The notes: a model not told the origin generated them from the letters alone. Shown: positions 7,803 through 15,971, numbered from the stretch's first letter. The stretch: DNA of 64,000 nt from Thermococcus sp. 21S7 (GCF_012027615.1 NZ_SNUT01000007.1:1-64000), one strand, 5' to 3'. Translations and numbers: made by a program.

Positions 7803-9137
7803 ATGCAGGTTCGCTGTCCGAGCTGCGGGAGGCTCCACTCCTCCCTTATTCCCTTGACCTGCTCCTGCGGTGAACCCCTTGGAATAACCTACGACTACGA
7901 GGGTGTGAACGTTTCTGCCTGGAGGGACAGGAAACCCGGTGTCTGGAGGTATCGGGAGCTTCTTCCCGATGTAAAGCAGATCATCAGCCTGAACGAGGGC
8001 GGAACGCCCCTGCTGAGAGCCAAGCTCGGCGAGGAACTCGGTCTGAACGTGTTCATCAAGGACGAGACCCGGAACCCCACGGGCTCATTCCGCGACAGGC
8101 TCATCACCGTTGCCCTCTCTTACGGCCTCCCCCATGCCGAGAACGGTTTCGTGGTTGCGAGCAACGGGAACGCGGCAGCTTCCCTTGCCGCTTACTCCGC
8201 GAGGGCAGGGGTCGATGCCTACACGGTCGTGCCCAGGCTGATAGAGTCCGGAAAGCTCAACCAGATAGTGGCCTTCGGTGCCAAGGTTATACGCTACGGC
8301 GAGAGCGTTGATGAGGGCATAAGCTACGCGGAGGGACTGGCTGAGGGGAAGGGGCTCTACAACGTAACGCCCGAGAGCAACATCATTGGCCTTGAGGGGC
8401 AGAAAACGCTCGCCTTTGAACTCTGGGAGGAGCTGAATCCAACCCACGTGGTGGTCCCAACCGGCAGCGGAAGCAACCTCTACAGCATCTACAAGGGGTT
8501 CGTTGAGCTCATGGAGGTGGGCGCCATTGAGGAGATGCCCAGGCTCATAGCGGTGCAGGCCGAAAAGTGCTCCCCCATAGCGAGCGAAATCTTGGGCGTT
8601 GAGCCGAGGGCGGAGCCGACCAAGGCCCTGGCGCTCTACGTGAAGAACCCCGTGATGAAGGAGCTCGCACTTCGGGCCATACACGAGACCGGCGGAACCG
8701 CGGTGATGGTAGGCGAGGATGAACTCGACCTCGGGCAGAGACTGCTCGCCGGCGAGGGGGTCTTCGCGGAGTACGCTTCGGCGGTAATAGTTCCCGCCCT
8801 GCTCAAGCTGGCGGAGGAGAACTACTTTGAGAGGGACGACAGGATAGCGCTCATCGTGACCAGCTCGGGCCTCAAAGGGCACTACTCCGAAACCAGGGAG
8901 AAGTTCAGCATAGGCGGGACGAAGCTCGACATCCTGAGGCTCCTCAGCGGGAAGGTGATGTACGGCTACGAGATATGGGAGGCCCTTGAGAGGCCCCTGA
9001 AGTATCAGGCCGTATACCAGCACCTCCGCGAGCTTGAGAGCCTGGGTCTGATAGGTGAATCCCACAGAAAGGGCAGACGCGTCTACTACCGGCTGACGGA
9101 TAAGGGCCGCAGGTTCCTGGAGACACTGTCCGGATAG
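7803..9137 (+). CDS. Threonine-synthase-like protein fused to winged helix, PLP lysine missing
   Basis: 444 residues in three parts. A zinc-ribbon-like start (Cys5, Cys8, Cys20, Cys22) is followed by a fold-type II PLP domain of the threonine synthase family (about 60-365; phosphate loop VASNGNAA, later VPTGSGSNL). The C-terminal end (about 372-444: DILRLLSG..YGYEIWEAL, then a basic wing and LTDKGRRFL) looks like a PadR-type winged helix. The family motif NPTGSFKDR reads NPTGSFRDR: the lysine that holds PLP is Arg97 (codon CGC, 8091-8093). Without it normal threonine synthase chemistry is not expected. The combination suggests a ligand-sensing regulator; the database name threonine synthase would mislead. 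It follows fttA by 6 nt. Confidence 0.85.
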   Translation: MQVRCPSCGRLHSSLIPLTCSCGEPLGITYDYEGVNVSAWRDRKPGVWRYRELLPDVKQIISLNEGGTPLLRAKLGEELGLNVFIKDETRNPTGSFRDRLITVALSYGLPHAENGFVVASNGNAAASLAAYSARAGVDAYTVVPRLIESGKLNQIVAFGAKVIRYGESVDEGISYAEGLAEGKGLYNVTPESNIIGLEGQKTLAFELWEELNPTHVVVPTGSGSNLYSIYKGFVELMEVGAIEEMPRLIAVQAEKCSPIASEILGVEPRAEPTKALALYVKNPVMKELALRAIHETGGTAVMVGEDELDLGQRLLAGEGVFAEYASAVIVPALLKLAEENYFERDDRIALIVTSSGLKGHYSETREKFSIGGTKLDILRLLSGKVMYGYEIWEALERPLKYQAVYQHLRELESLGLIGESHRKGRRVYYRLTDKGRRFLETLSG

Positions 9138-9185
9138 CGGAAAGGTTTTAAAAGGTCTTTTTAAAGCTAAGCGTAGGTGAAGAAC

Positions 9186-9530
9186 GTGGAGCTGGCAATT
9201 GAACATAAGTTTTCACTCTCAGTTTACCTGTGGGGACTCATCTGTGGGCTCGCGAGTGGCGTAGCCGCCGCGAAGTTTCAGTACGGTTGGATGATAGGTA
9301 TTGCCATGTTCTTGGTCACCGATAAGGTAGTCATGGCCATCATAAAGGAGCTACCGCCCGACATTGAGGAAGAGCGTCTGATACTCAGGAAAGCCTTCTG
9401 GGGCTGGTTCATGTTCTGGCTGTACTTCACGATGTTCAGCTACACCCTGATGGTCAACTTCCAGCCCCAGTTCTATTCAAACCAGAGCCTGCTGTATCAG
9501 CTCACACAGAACGGAACGGTGATGGGGTGA
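9186..9530 (+). CDS. Conserved small membrane protein
   Basis: About 114 residues with a short N-terminal cytoplasmic end, two closely spaced hydrophobic segments (about 14-48), an acidic loop (PPDIEEERLILRK) and a third segment (about 75-98). I do not recognise a family. The frame also has a GTG at 9177; GTG 9186 is chosen because GGTGA lies 5 nt upstream. TATA-like elements GGTTTTAAAAGG and CTTTTTAAAG (9143-9166) would give a very short leader. The stop is 4 nt before rpiA, whose ribosome binding site lies within the end of this gene, so the two are co-transcribed. Confidence 0.65.
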   Translation: MELAIEHKFSLSVYLWGLICGLASGVAAAKFQYGWMIGIAMFLVTDKVVMAIIKELPPDIEEERLILRKAFWGWFMFWLYFTMFSYTLMVNFQPQFYSNQSLLYQLTQNGTVMG

Positions 9531-9534
9531 TCCC

Positions 9535-10215
9535 ATGGAGGAGTTCAAAAGGGCCGTCGCGAGGGAGGCGCTGAAGTTCATCGAGGACGATATGATAGTC
9601 GGCCTCGGCACCGGCTCAACCACCGCCTACTTCATCGAGTACCTCGGCAAGCTCATCATGGAGGAGGAGCTTGAGATTTACGGTGTTCCCACCTCCTACC
9701 AGGCCAGACTCCTGGCCATTGAGAACGGTGTGCCCGTTGTCGGCCTGGACGAAGTCGATGCGATTGACATCGCCGTTGACGGCGCCGATGAGGTTGACCC
9801 GCACCTCAACCTCATCAAGGGCCGCGGTGCGGCGCTCACCATGGAGAAGATAATCGAGTACAGAGCAGGAACTTTCCTCGTCCTCGTTGACGAGAGCAAG
9901 CTTGTCGAGAGGCTCGGCCAGAAGATGCCGGTTCCCATCGAGGTCATCCCGGCAGCCTGGCGCGCCATAGCCGAGGAGATAGAGGTCTTCAACGCCACCG
10001 CTGAGCTGAGGATGGCGAGCAAGAAGGACGGGCCGGTTGTTACGGACAACGGCAACTTCATCCTCGACGCCAGGTTCCACCGCATAGACGACCCGCTCGA
10101 CCTTGAGATAGAGCTCAACAACATCCCAGGCGTCGTTGAGAACGGCATCTTCGCGGACATAGCAGACATAGTCCTCGTCGGCACCAAGGACGGAGTTAAG
10201 AGGATGGAGCGGTGA
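9535..10215 (+). CDS. rpiA: Ribose-5-phosphate isomerase A
   Basis: 226 residues, usual length. It interconverts ribose 5-phosphate and ribulose 5-phosphate in the cytoplasm, supplying pentose for nucleotides. Signatures: GLGTGSTTAYFI (phosphate loop), DGADEVDPHLNLIKGRGAAL (catalytic Asp and Glu region) and VDESKLVERLG. Start ATG with GGGGTGA 5 nt upstream. It is the last gene before the integrated element; a pyrimidine-rich stretch (10216-10240) after the stop may terminate transcription. Confidence 0.96.
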   Translation: MEEFKRAVAREALKFIEDDMIVGLGTGSTTAYFIEYLGKLIMEEELEIYGVPTSYQARLLAIENGVPVVGLDEVDAIDIAVDGADEVDPHLNLIKGRGAALTMEKIIEYRAGTFLVLVDESKLVERLGQKMPVPIEVIPAAWRAIAEEIEVFNATAELRMASKKDGPVVTDNGNFILDARFHRIDDPLDLEIELNNIPGVVENGIFADIADIVLVGTKDGVKRMER

Positions 10216-10249
10216 ATTTGCCTTTCTTCCCTTTGGATTTCCCTGAGTT

Positions 10250-10259
10250 AAATTTATAA
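10250..10259 (+). promoter_or_regulatory. Original tRNA-Leu promoter, now displaced
   Basis: AAATTTATAAG is a good TATA element 35-44 nt before the first base of the truncated tRNA-Leu copy at 10294, the normal spacing for archaeal tRNA genes. After integration it drives only the tRNA fragment and integrase remnant, while the intact tRNA lies 1.85 kb downstream. Confidence 0.65.
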
Positions 10260-10291
10260 GCCTGCCCTGGGTTACTATTCTCGAACATCCA

Positions 10292-10335
10292 GCGCGGGGG
10301 TTGCCGAGCCTGGTCAAAGGCGGTGGACTCAAGAT
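10292..10335 (+). repeat. Left att copy: truncated tRNA-Leu 5' half
   Basis: 44 bases identical to 12143-12186. It holds tRNA-Leu bases from the acceptor 5' strand through the D arm to the anticodon loop (10294-10335), then diverges into integrase C-terminal sequence. It cannot form a tRNA. Confidence 0.92.
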
Positions 10336-10828
10336 AGGCTTTTTTCGCCGAATGAAGGCCTCTCCAGTCAGAATGACAACAAAGAAGAGCCACGCGCCGA
10401 TAACGTTTTTACAGGAAAGGCTTTGATAGACTCAACGGCCAAGATCCATTATGGTCGTGATAGACAGAAATACGTCGAATGGGTGAAGCGGCGCACGCCG
10501 AGCATGGCCAGGAAGTACATTCCCATGCTGGATAAGTTCCTCTGGGGGAAGAAGGCCAATACTCCCGAAGAGCTTCGCCGGATTGTTGAGTCAATTCCTC
10601 CGACTAGGAACGGCCTTCCCAACCGGCACGCTTACCTCGCGATACGGAGTTACATCAACTTCTTGGTGGATACAGGGAAGATTAGGAAGAGTGAGGCCAT
10701 TGACCTGCAATGAGTTAATGAGGCTGAAGTATTTACTGATGAGGTATCAGCCAATGGACGAGAGAACGCTGTCCTTAGCGGTTTATGCTGTCGGGATGCT
10801 TGTCGGATATCGGTGTTTTAAGTCCTGA
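10336..10828 (+). pseudogene. Integrase C-terminal fragment, Int(C), decayed
   Basis: Continues in frame from the left att (codon after GAT at 10333-10335) for 125 codons to a stop at 10711. It includes a core-binding, SAM-like helical region (DRQKYVEWVKRRTPSMARKY, later RHAYLAIRSYINFLVDTGK). Just past the stop another frame carries DERTLSLAVYAVGMLVGYR, which looks like the start of the catalytic domain with its first arginine box. A frameshift near 10700 followed by deletion therefore removed the tyrosine-recombinase active site. Together with Int(N) about 232 codons can be rebuilt, clearly short of a full enzyme. Confidence 0.8.
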
Positions 10829-10963
10829 TTCTTCTCTTTTTCGTCGCTTGTCGTTCTAGGCGTCACGGTCCTGGTCGAGATCTCGAAAGGACCAGAGCAA
10901 AAAGAAGGCACGAGAAGGCTTTTTTAGTGCTCAAAAAAGAGCGTTACGACAGGCGTCGAGGCT
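10829..10963. other. Unassigned remnant between Int(C) and toxin gene
   Basis: No intact gene. A plus-strand frame without start encodes a very basic, charged stretch and may be debris of the element. TTTTTT (about 10919-10925) and AAAAAA (about 10933-10939) with GC-rich flanks could form a hairpin ending the minus-strand toxin transcript. Confidence 0.3.
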
Positions 10964-11455
10964 TTAGCTTATCCCGTATTTCTCCCTGATGTGCTTCAGG
11001 AACTCTCCGGCAGTGAGAATGTAAAACCAGTGTCTCTTGAGGTTGAACCTGAGCGTCTTTTCATTCCTCAGGCTCACTAAGTGCTCCGTGTTCATACTGA
11101 TTAGATAGCGAGCCTTGGAGGCGTAAACTACGTTGAGGAACTTGACGTCGTCCAAGTGGCCGACGGCCTTGACTATCTTAGGATCTTCCTCGAACTTCAC
11201 GCGGGGAGAAACCTTCTTAGTGTGGTTTTGGACGAGGTTGTAAATGGCCTTGGCCTTCTCAGGTTTCCCAACAAGGAGTCCAATGATTGCAAGGGTTTCC
11301 TTCATCTCCCTCAGGGTCTCCTTTGAACCGTAATTTTGAAGGGTTGAGGCCCTAAGAAGCTCAAGAATCCTGATGGCTGGACTTCGAGAGGGGTCCTTGG
11401 TCTTCAGAGCACTGATTAGAATTGAGGTGTCGAGGACGACCTTGAGCTGGACCAT
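10964..11455 (-). CDS. PIN-domain toxin-like protein, element cargo
   Basis: 163 residues. The start VVLDTSILISAL carries the first PIN acidic residue; a later block (HLDDVKFLNVVYASKARYLISMN) supplies the central and C-terminal acidic positions. PIN proteins are Mg2+-dependent ribonucleases, and in VapC toxins cleave tRNA or rRNA. Its ATG immediately follows the TGA of the upstream gene (11456), so translation is probably coupled, as in toxin-antitoxin pairs. It lies inside the tRNA-Leu element, antisense to the integrase halves, and may have favoured retention of the remnant (inference). Confidence 0.75.
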   Translation of the reverse strand: MVQLKVVLDTSILISALKTKDPSRSPAIRILELLRASTLQNYGSKETLREMKETLAIIGLLVGKPEKAKAIYNLVQNHTKKVSPRVKFEEDPKIVKAVGHLDDVKFLNVVYASKARYLISMNTEHLVSLRNEKTLRFNLKRHWFYILTAGEFLKHIREKYGIS

Positions 11456-11737
11456 TCAAATCACTCCGAGTTTTTTCAGCTTCCGCTCGATGCGGTGGAA
11501 CTTTTTAAGCTCTCTCCTGGCCAGTTCAAGGAGTTCCATAGTGCTTAAGTTTGCGGTTCTTTTGTCTTTCAGGATTATCTTCCAGGCCTTTTCGTCGCTC
11601 ATGGGTTTGTCCATTTCACTCATTAATTCTCTCACTTGAAAGAACCAGATGATGTCCTCTGGCTTTTCCTTCGTGGCCTTGGCGAGGCCGTCAATTACTG
11701 ACTCGAAGACTCGCCTATCAACGGCTTTTACCGCCAT
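11456..11737 (-). CDS. Putative antitoxin of PIN toxin
   Basis: 93 charged residues, mostly helical by appearance, with a lysine-rich C-terminus (ARRELKKFHRIERKLKKLGV) that could wrap the toxin. No AbrB, MetJ or PHD signature is evident, so the DNA-binding class is unknown. It directly precedes the PIN gene with no gap and has GGTGAGAG before its ATG. The assignment as antitoxin rests on order, size and coupling. Confidence 0.6.
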   Translation of the reverse strand: MAVKAVDRRVFESVIDGLAKATKEKPEDIIWFFQVRELMSEMDKPMSDEKAWKIILKDKRTANLSTMELLELARRELKKFHRIERKLKKLGVI

Positions 11738-11833
11738 GCTCTCACCGGGTTATAGTTCGTGAGGGGATAGATTAACTTTGTGGTGGTTTCTGGCCGATTC
11801 TCCAGGGTGTCGGGGGGAAGGGTTTTTAGGCCA

Positions 11834-11846
11834 AAAATTTATAAAG
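11834..11846 (+). promoter_or_regulatory. Promoter of Int(N), possible driver of tRNA-Leu
   Basis: AAAAATTTATAAAG is a strong TATA element ending 20 nt before the ATG at 11866, giving a nearly leaderless integrase transcript. No other TATA element is visible between here and the intact tRNA at 12145, so this promoter may also transcribe the tRNA. Confidence 0.6.
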
Positions 11847-12142
11847 TCTGTTGGGTGTTTTCGTCATGGTAAAATCGGGTGGTGTGTACGTACACTCCCA
11901 AGCGATCGAGAAGGAGCAGGTCGGAGCAGGGAAGCGGAGGCGTCCGAGGCGCCTTTCCCCGCGTCTGTACATTACGCTACCGCCAGAAATCTATCGGAAG
12001 GCCAAGGAGCGCTGGGATAACGTGAGCCGAATCATTGCGAGCCTGCTTGAGGTGGCTTTGTCAGAGGATTTGACGGTCGAGGAGGTCGTGACGGCCGTAA
12101 CGCTCCTTAGGAGTGGCGCTTTGGTGGTGAATTCGCCTGTTG

Positions 12143-12186
12143 GCGCGGGGGTTGCCGAGCCTGGTCAAAGGCGGTGGACTCAAGAT
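12143..12186 (+). repeat. Right att copy within intact tRNA-Leu
   Basis: 44 bases identical to 10292-10335. Here the repeat is continued by the 3' half of the tRNA, so integration restored a complete tRNA at the right end of the element. Confidence 0.92.
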
Positions 12187-12232
12187 CCACTCCCGCAGGG
12201 GTTCAGGGGTTCAAATCCCCTCCCCCGCACCA
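12145..12232 (+). tRNA. tRNA-Leu (anticodon CAA)
   Basis: 88 nt including an encoded CCA. The acceptor GCGGGGG pairs with CCCCCGC, discriminator A. Anticodon stem GTGGA/TCCAC encloses loop CTCAAGA, giving anticodon CAA (reads UUG). A class II variable arm (CCC..GGG) and a T arm AGGGG-TTCAAAT-CCCCT follow. It is the target of the integrated element, and its natural upstream promoter is now at 10250. No TATA box lies in the 100 nt before it, which is coding sequence of Int(N). Confidence 0.97.
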
Positions 12233-12334
12233 GAGACTCTGTTTTCCCGTATTTATAACTCGGGTCAATTGGTCCTTGTGAATTTTTTAGAATTTCTGGA
12301 GGGCTGAGAAAAATAATAAAAAATCGCCGCCATA

Positions 12335-13003
12335 TCAAACCTTAATCGGCGCGCCGAAGGCCCTGTCGCCGGCGTCTCCAAGGCCGGGAAGGATGTACCC
12401 GTGGTCGTTGAGCTCCCTATCTATGGCCGCTACGAACATCTCGACGTCCGGGTGGGCTTCCTTTATCCTGCTTATTCCCTCCGGAGCCGCGAGAACGCCA
12501 ACTATGACGTAGCGCTTGGCCTTCCCGTACTTCTTGACCTCTTCGAGAACCTTGATGAGCGTTGAGCCGGTTGCTATCATCGGGTCAGCTACGATGACGG
12601 TGTCCTCCTCCCTTATCTGCGGTACCTTGACGTACCTCATCTCTATCTCGAACTTCGGTGCCTTTCCGCGGGAGGCCGAAACGATGCCAACGCGGGCATG
12701 GTCGAGAACCTTGATGAGGCCCTCCATGAGGGGTATCGCCGCGCGGAGAACGGTGATTATGACGACGTTGCGCCTGTCCTTGACTATCGTTCCGGTGGTC
12801 TCCTCAAGCGGCGTCTTTATCGGAACCTTCTCGACCTCCATCGTCTTTGTCAGCTCGTAGGCCATGTAGCGGCCGAGCTTGACGAGACCCTTTCTGAAGG
12901 CTATCGGCCCCGTTCTCTCGTCCCTCAGCTCCGTCAGAATCTCCATGATGAACGGGGAGTCTTCAAAGGAGTAGACACCTTTCCACCGCTTGTCCTCTAT
13001 CAT
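12335..13003 (-). CDS. upp: Uracil phosphoribosyltransferase
   Basis: 222 residues. It converts uracil and PRPP to UMP for pyrimidine salvage in the cytoplasm. The PRPP loop [14 protein letters not shown] and the C-terminal uracil-binding segment [16 protein letters not shown] are present. The frame is open upstream, but the ATG at 13003 follows GGTGAG by 4 nt, and homologues begin near this point. A TATA-like CTAATAAACC lies about 30-40 nt upstream on the minus strand. Confidence 0.96.
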   Translation of the reverse strand: MIEDKRWKGVYSFEDSPFIMEILTELRDERTGPIAFRKGLVKLGRYMAYELTKTMEVEKVPIKTPLEETTGTIVKDRRNVVIITVLRAAIPLMEGLIKVLDHARVGIVSASRGKAPKFEIEMRYVKVPQIREEDTVIVADPMIATGSTLIKVLEEVKKYGKAKRYVIVGVLAAPEGISRIKEAHPDVEMFVAAIDRELNDHGYILPGLGDAGDRAFGAPIKV

Positions 13004-13053
13004 CGCTCTCACCGGTGGTTGGTCTGGGGAAGGGTTTATTAGCCTTCCGGCTG

Positions 13054-14538
13054 TCAAGCCGTGGCCTTCTCGGGCTCGGTTTTTGCCTTCTCTTCGATTA
13101 TCCGCCTCATCCACGTTCCGCGCAGGAACCAGGCGAGGGCGACTATCGCGGCTATAAAGTTGCTCATTCCCATGCCAAAGAACACTCCCCTGCTCGTGAA
13201 GTCGAAGAGTTCCGCGAGGGGAATTCTAACCGAGATGACCCTGTGGACAACAGGTACCATCATGGAGAAAGCCAGGGCTGGAATGTAGCCGAAGGCGTAG
13301 CTGAGCGGAATCCTCAGACCCCAGAGACGGAATATGCCGAGGGCCATGCTCTTCTTGGTGTGGCCGGCGGAGCTGAAGGTTCTGTTCACGACTATGAAGA
13401 TACCGTTGAAGAACGGCACCGATATGAGGAAGTACTTCATAACGACTCCGCTCTCCTTAATAACGGCTGGATCGTTGAGGAACACGCGGAATATTTCGAC
13501 GCGGAAGACCCCGATCAGCAGTATCGCGAGGCTCGCTATGGCGAAGTTTATGACCATCGTCCTCTCGGCTATCCTCTTGGCCCTTTCGTAGTTCTCCGCC
13601 CCAACGTTCTGGGCTATCATTGTGCCCATGGCCATGCTTATACCGCGCGAAATGCTCGTTAGGAAGTTCACCAGTCTGGTGGTTATAACGTAGGCGGCGT
13701 AGGTGACATCGCCGAAGCCGAAGATTATCCTCGTGAGGATGACGAACCCAAAGCTGTTCGCCGACTGGCCAATGCTCGAAGGCAGGCCCACCTTGAATAT
13801 CCTCCGGTAGAACTCGAAGTCGGGCTTAAGGCTCTCAAGGCTCAAGCTCAGTCCAACCCTATCGGTGAACAGGAGGTAGAGTCCGATGAGGGCTCCCACT
13901 AAGTTGGCAAAAACCGTCGCTATGGCCGCTCCGGCGACGCCCAGCTCTGGGAAGCCGAGCCATCCGAATATGAGTATCGGGTCGAGGATTATGTTTACCG
14001 CCACCGTGAGGAGGGTTATCTTGACGGGCGTTTTCGTGTCTCCCGTCGCCCTTACGAGGGCTCCGAAGGCCATGAACGTAAAGGAGAACGGGATGCCGAG
14101 GAATATTATCGTCGCGTAGGTGAGCGAGTACGGATAGACGTTCTCGCTGACCTTCATGAAATGCAGGGCGTACGGCAGGAGGAGCGTCCCGATTACGGCA
14201 GTCGCCGTCGCGAAGAACAGCATGAGCGAGTAGAGGGCTCCGGCAGAGCGGTTGGCCTTCCCGTACTCCCCCGCCCCGATGTACTGCCCGACGAAGGCGA
14301 AGCCCGCCGTCGTGAAGCCCATACCCAGGGCCATGAGGGTTCCTATTATCGGCCAGGTGACGCCCGGGGCTGAGAGCGCTTCCCTCCCGAGTTTCCCGAG
14401 CCAGAAGGTGTCCGTGATGTTATAAACAACCTGGACTAGGTTGTTGACGATAAGCGGGCCCGCCAGAACGAGGAGTGTCTTTTCTATGGGCCCGTTCAGT
14501 ATCTCCTCACGCATCCTCTGGATTTTCTCGTCCCTCAT
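13054..14538 (-). CDS. MATE family efflux transporter (copy 1)
   Basis: 494 residues, about 12 transmembrane segments in two homologous halves, typical of the multidrug and toxic compound extrusion family, which exports cationic or organic compounds using Na+ or H+. The N-terminal segment ([24 protein letters not shown]) and the [23 protein letters not shown] block closely match the adjacent gene at 14577, so the two are tandem paralogues. TTG 14544 is an alternative start. The TATA box TTTATATATC at 14563-14574 places transcription start at about 14543, so the mRNA is leaderless or nearly so. Confidence 0.93.
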   Translation of the reverse strand: MRDEKIQRMREEILNGPIEKTLLVLAGPLIVNNLVQVVYNITDTFWLGKLGREALSAPGVTWPIIGTLMALGMGFTTAGFAFVGQYIGAGEYGKANRSAGALYSLMLFFATATAVIGTLLLPYALHFMKVSENVYPYSLTYATIIFLGIPFSFTFMAFGALVRATGDTKTPVKITLLTVAVNIILDPILIFGWLGFPELGVAGAAIATVFANLVGALIGLYLLFTDRVGLSLSLESLKPDFEFYRRIFKVGLPSSIGQSANSFGFVILTRIIFGFGDVTYAAYVITTRLVNFLTSISRGISMAMGTMIAQNVGAENYERAKRIAERTMVINFAIASLAILLIGVFRVEIFRVFLNDPAVIKESGVVMKYFLISVPFFNGIFIVVNRTFSSAGHTKKSMALGIFRLWGLRIPLSYAFGYIPALAFSMMVPVVHRVISVRIPLAELFDFTSRGVFFGMGMSNFIAAIVALAWFLRGTWMRRIIEEKAKTEPEKATA

Positions 14539-14562
14539 GTCCAATCAGACCGCAATCGAAAC

Positions 14563-14576
14563 GGTGATATATAAAG
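14563..14576 (-). promoter_or_regulatory. TATA box of MATE copy 1
   Basis: AGCTTTATATATC read on the minus strand abuts the stop codon of MATE copy 2 (14577). It gives the downstream paralogue its own promoter although the two genes are only 38 bp apart. Confidence 0.65.
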
Positions 14577-15971
14577 CTACCCCTTCTCCTCTATGATGCG
14601 GCTCATCCAGCTCCCGGTCAGGAACCACGCGAGCGCGACAACCGCGCCGAGAACGTTGCTCAGACCCATTCCCAGCCACATCCCGGCCGTGTCCTTCACG
14701 AGGATTCCGAGGCCGTAGCTGAGGGGAAGTCTCAGCACCCATAGGCGGAGCATGCTCAGCACCATGCTCTTCTTGGTGTGGCCGGAGCTCTGAAAGACGT
14801 TGTTTACCGCCGAGAATATTCCGAAGAACGGCAGCGACGCGGAGAAGTACTTGACGACCTTTGCGCTTTCCGCTATTATCGCGGGGTCGTTGATGAAGAA
14901 GCTGAATATTTCCACACGGAAGAATGCGAAGAGGAGCGTTCCGACGCTCAGGATGGCGAAGTTTATCGCCATCGTCTTCTCGGCTATGGTTTTGGCCCTC
15001 TCGTAGAGCCTTGCCCCAACGGTCTGGCCGACCATCGTGCCCATAGCCATGCTTATTCCGTCCGAAAAGGCGAACATGAAGTTGGTGAGCCTGTTGGTTA
15101 TCGAATACGTAGCGAAGGCCACATCCGCCTCGCCGAACTGACCGCCAAGGGTGAAGATTATCCTGGCGAGTATGACGAAACCAAGGGCGGTGGTCGATGA
15201 ACCAACGCTTGAGGGTATGCCAACGCGGAAGATGCGCTTGTAAAAGGGCCAGTCCGGCTTCAGGCCCTCAACCGTGAGGTGTATTCCCACCTTCCCCTTG
15301 AAGAGGAGGTATCCGCCAACGAGTGAGCCAAGGCTGTTGGAGAGCATCGTGGCTACGGCAGCACCGACGACTCCGAGCTCCGGAAAGCCCGCCCAGCCAA
15401 AGATGAAGAACGGGTCCAGGACTAGGTTGAGGAGTACGGTGGCTATGTTTATCTTAACGGGCGTTTTGGTGTCTCCTATGGCCCTCAGGAGGAAGTTGAA
15501 GGCGAAGAGCGTGAAGGCGAAGGGTATCCCTGCGAAGATGACGCGGGTGTAGTCGAGTGCGTAGGGGTAAACGGTCTCGCTCACGTTCATGAACTGGAGG
15601 AGGTACGGGGCGGAGATAACGCCGAATATCCCAACGCCGATGGCGAAGAACATCATGAGGGAGTAGAGCGCCCCCGCGGCACGGTTTGCCTTTTCGTACT
15701 CCCTTGCCCCGACGTACTGGCTGACGAAGGCGAAGCCCGCCGTGGCGAACCCCATTCCAATGGCCATGAAGAACCAGACGAGGGGCCACGCCGTCCCAGG
15801 TGCCGCAAGCTCCTCCCTTCCAAGCTTTCCAAGCCAGTACGTGTCGGTGAGGTTGTATAGAACCTGCACGAGCTGATTTATGATTAAAGGATAGGCTAAC
15901 AGGATGAGCGTTTTAACTATCGGCCCGTTGAGTATCTGTTCGCGCATGGCATCTACTTTCTCGCCCTTCAT
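14577..15971 (-). CDS. MATE family efflux transporter (copy 2)
   Basis: 464 residues with the same two-half MATE architecture as its downstream neighbour; shared blocks include [33 protein letters not shown] and GHTKKSMVLSMLRLWVLRLPLSY. Substrate unknown. The start ATG at 15971 lies about 25 nt below a TATA element (CTTTTTATACC on the minus strand, 15992-16004), again predicting an almost leaderless mRNA. The pair probably arose by local duplication and then diverged. Confidence 0.93.
   Translation of the reverse strand: MKGEKVDAMREQILNGPIVKTLILLAYPLIINQLVQVLYNLTDTYWLGKLGREELAAPGTAWPLVWFFMAIGMGFATAGFAFVSQYVGAREYEKANRAAGALYSLMMFFAIGVGIFGVISAPYLLQFMNVSETVYPYALDYTRVIFAGIPFAFTLFAFNFLLRAIGDTKTPVKINIATVLLNLVLDPFFIFGWAGFPELGVVGAAVATMLSNSLGSLVGGYLLFKGKVGIHLTVEGLKPDWPFYKRIFRVGIPSSVGSSTTALGFVILARIIFTLGGQFGEADVAFATYSITNRLTNFMFAFSDGISMAMGTMVGQTVGARLYERAKTIAEKTMAINFAILSVGTLLFAFFRVEIFSFFINDPAIIAESAKVVKYFSASLPFFGIFSAVNNVFQSSGHTKKSMVLSMLRLWVLRLPLSYGLGILVKDTAGMWLGMGLSNVLGAVVALAWFLTGSWMSRIIEEKG

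Larger units (their letters stand above)
10292..12186 (+). mobile_element. Remnant integrated element in tRNA-Leu, split SSV-type integrase
   Basis: A 44-bp direct repeat (10292-10335 and 12143-12186), comprising the 5' half of tRNA-Leu up to the anticodon loop, bounds 1.9 kb. Inside the right repeat an integrase N-terminal frame (from 11866) reads through the repeat; inside the left repeat the same frame continues as the C-terminal part. Joining the two at the repeat gives one uninterrupted frame, as expected for the circular form of an SSV/pTN3-type element whose attP lies within its integrase gene. Only a toxin-antitoxin pair remains intact between the ends. The catalytic part of the integrase is lost, so the element should be immobile. 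Confidence 0.88.
11866..12258 (+). pseudogene. Integrase N-terminal fragment, Int(N)
   Basis: Begins MVKSGGVYVHSQAIEKEQVG, then a basic segment and a ribbon-helix-helix-like stretch (RLYITLPPEIYRKAKERWDN). It reads through the att repeat to GAT at 12184-12186 (107 codons). Beyond that the frame runs through the 3' half of the tRNA into host DNA to a stop at 12258, adding about 23 foreign residues. ATG 11866 is chosen over TTG 11851 because of the TATA position. In the circular element the frame would continue as the sequence at 10336. It is split by integration, and its partner is decayed. Confidence 0.82.

Noticed and set aside
7803-9137. Simple annotation as active threonine synthase
   Set aside because: The PLP lysine is arginine in the key motif and a winged helix is fused; kept as threonine-synthase-like.
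5883-9206. Long minus-strand frames opposite fttA and the ThrC-like gene
   Set aside because: Shadow frames; the plus-strand genes have clear families and motifs.
10294-10335. A second tRNA gene
   Set aside because: Only the 5' 42 bases of tRNA-Leu are present; the sequence then becomes integrase. It is an att copy.
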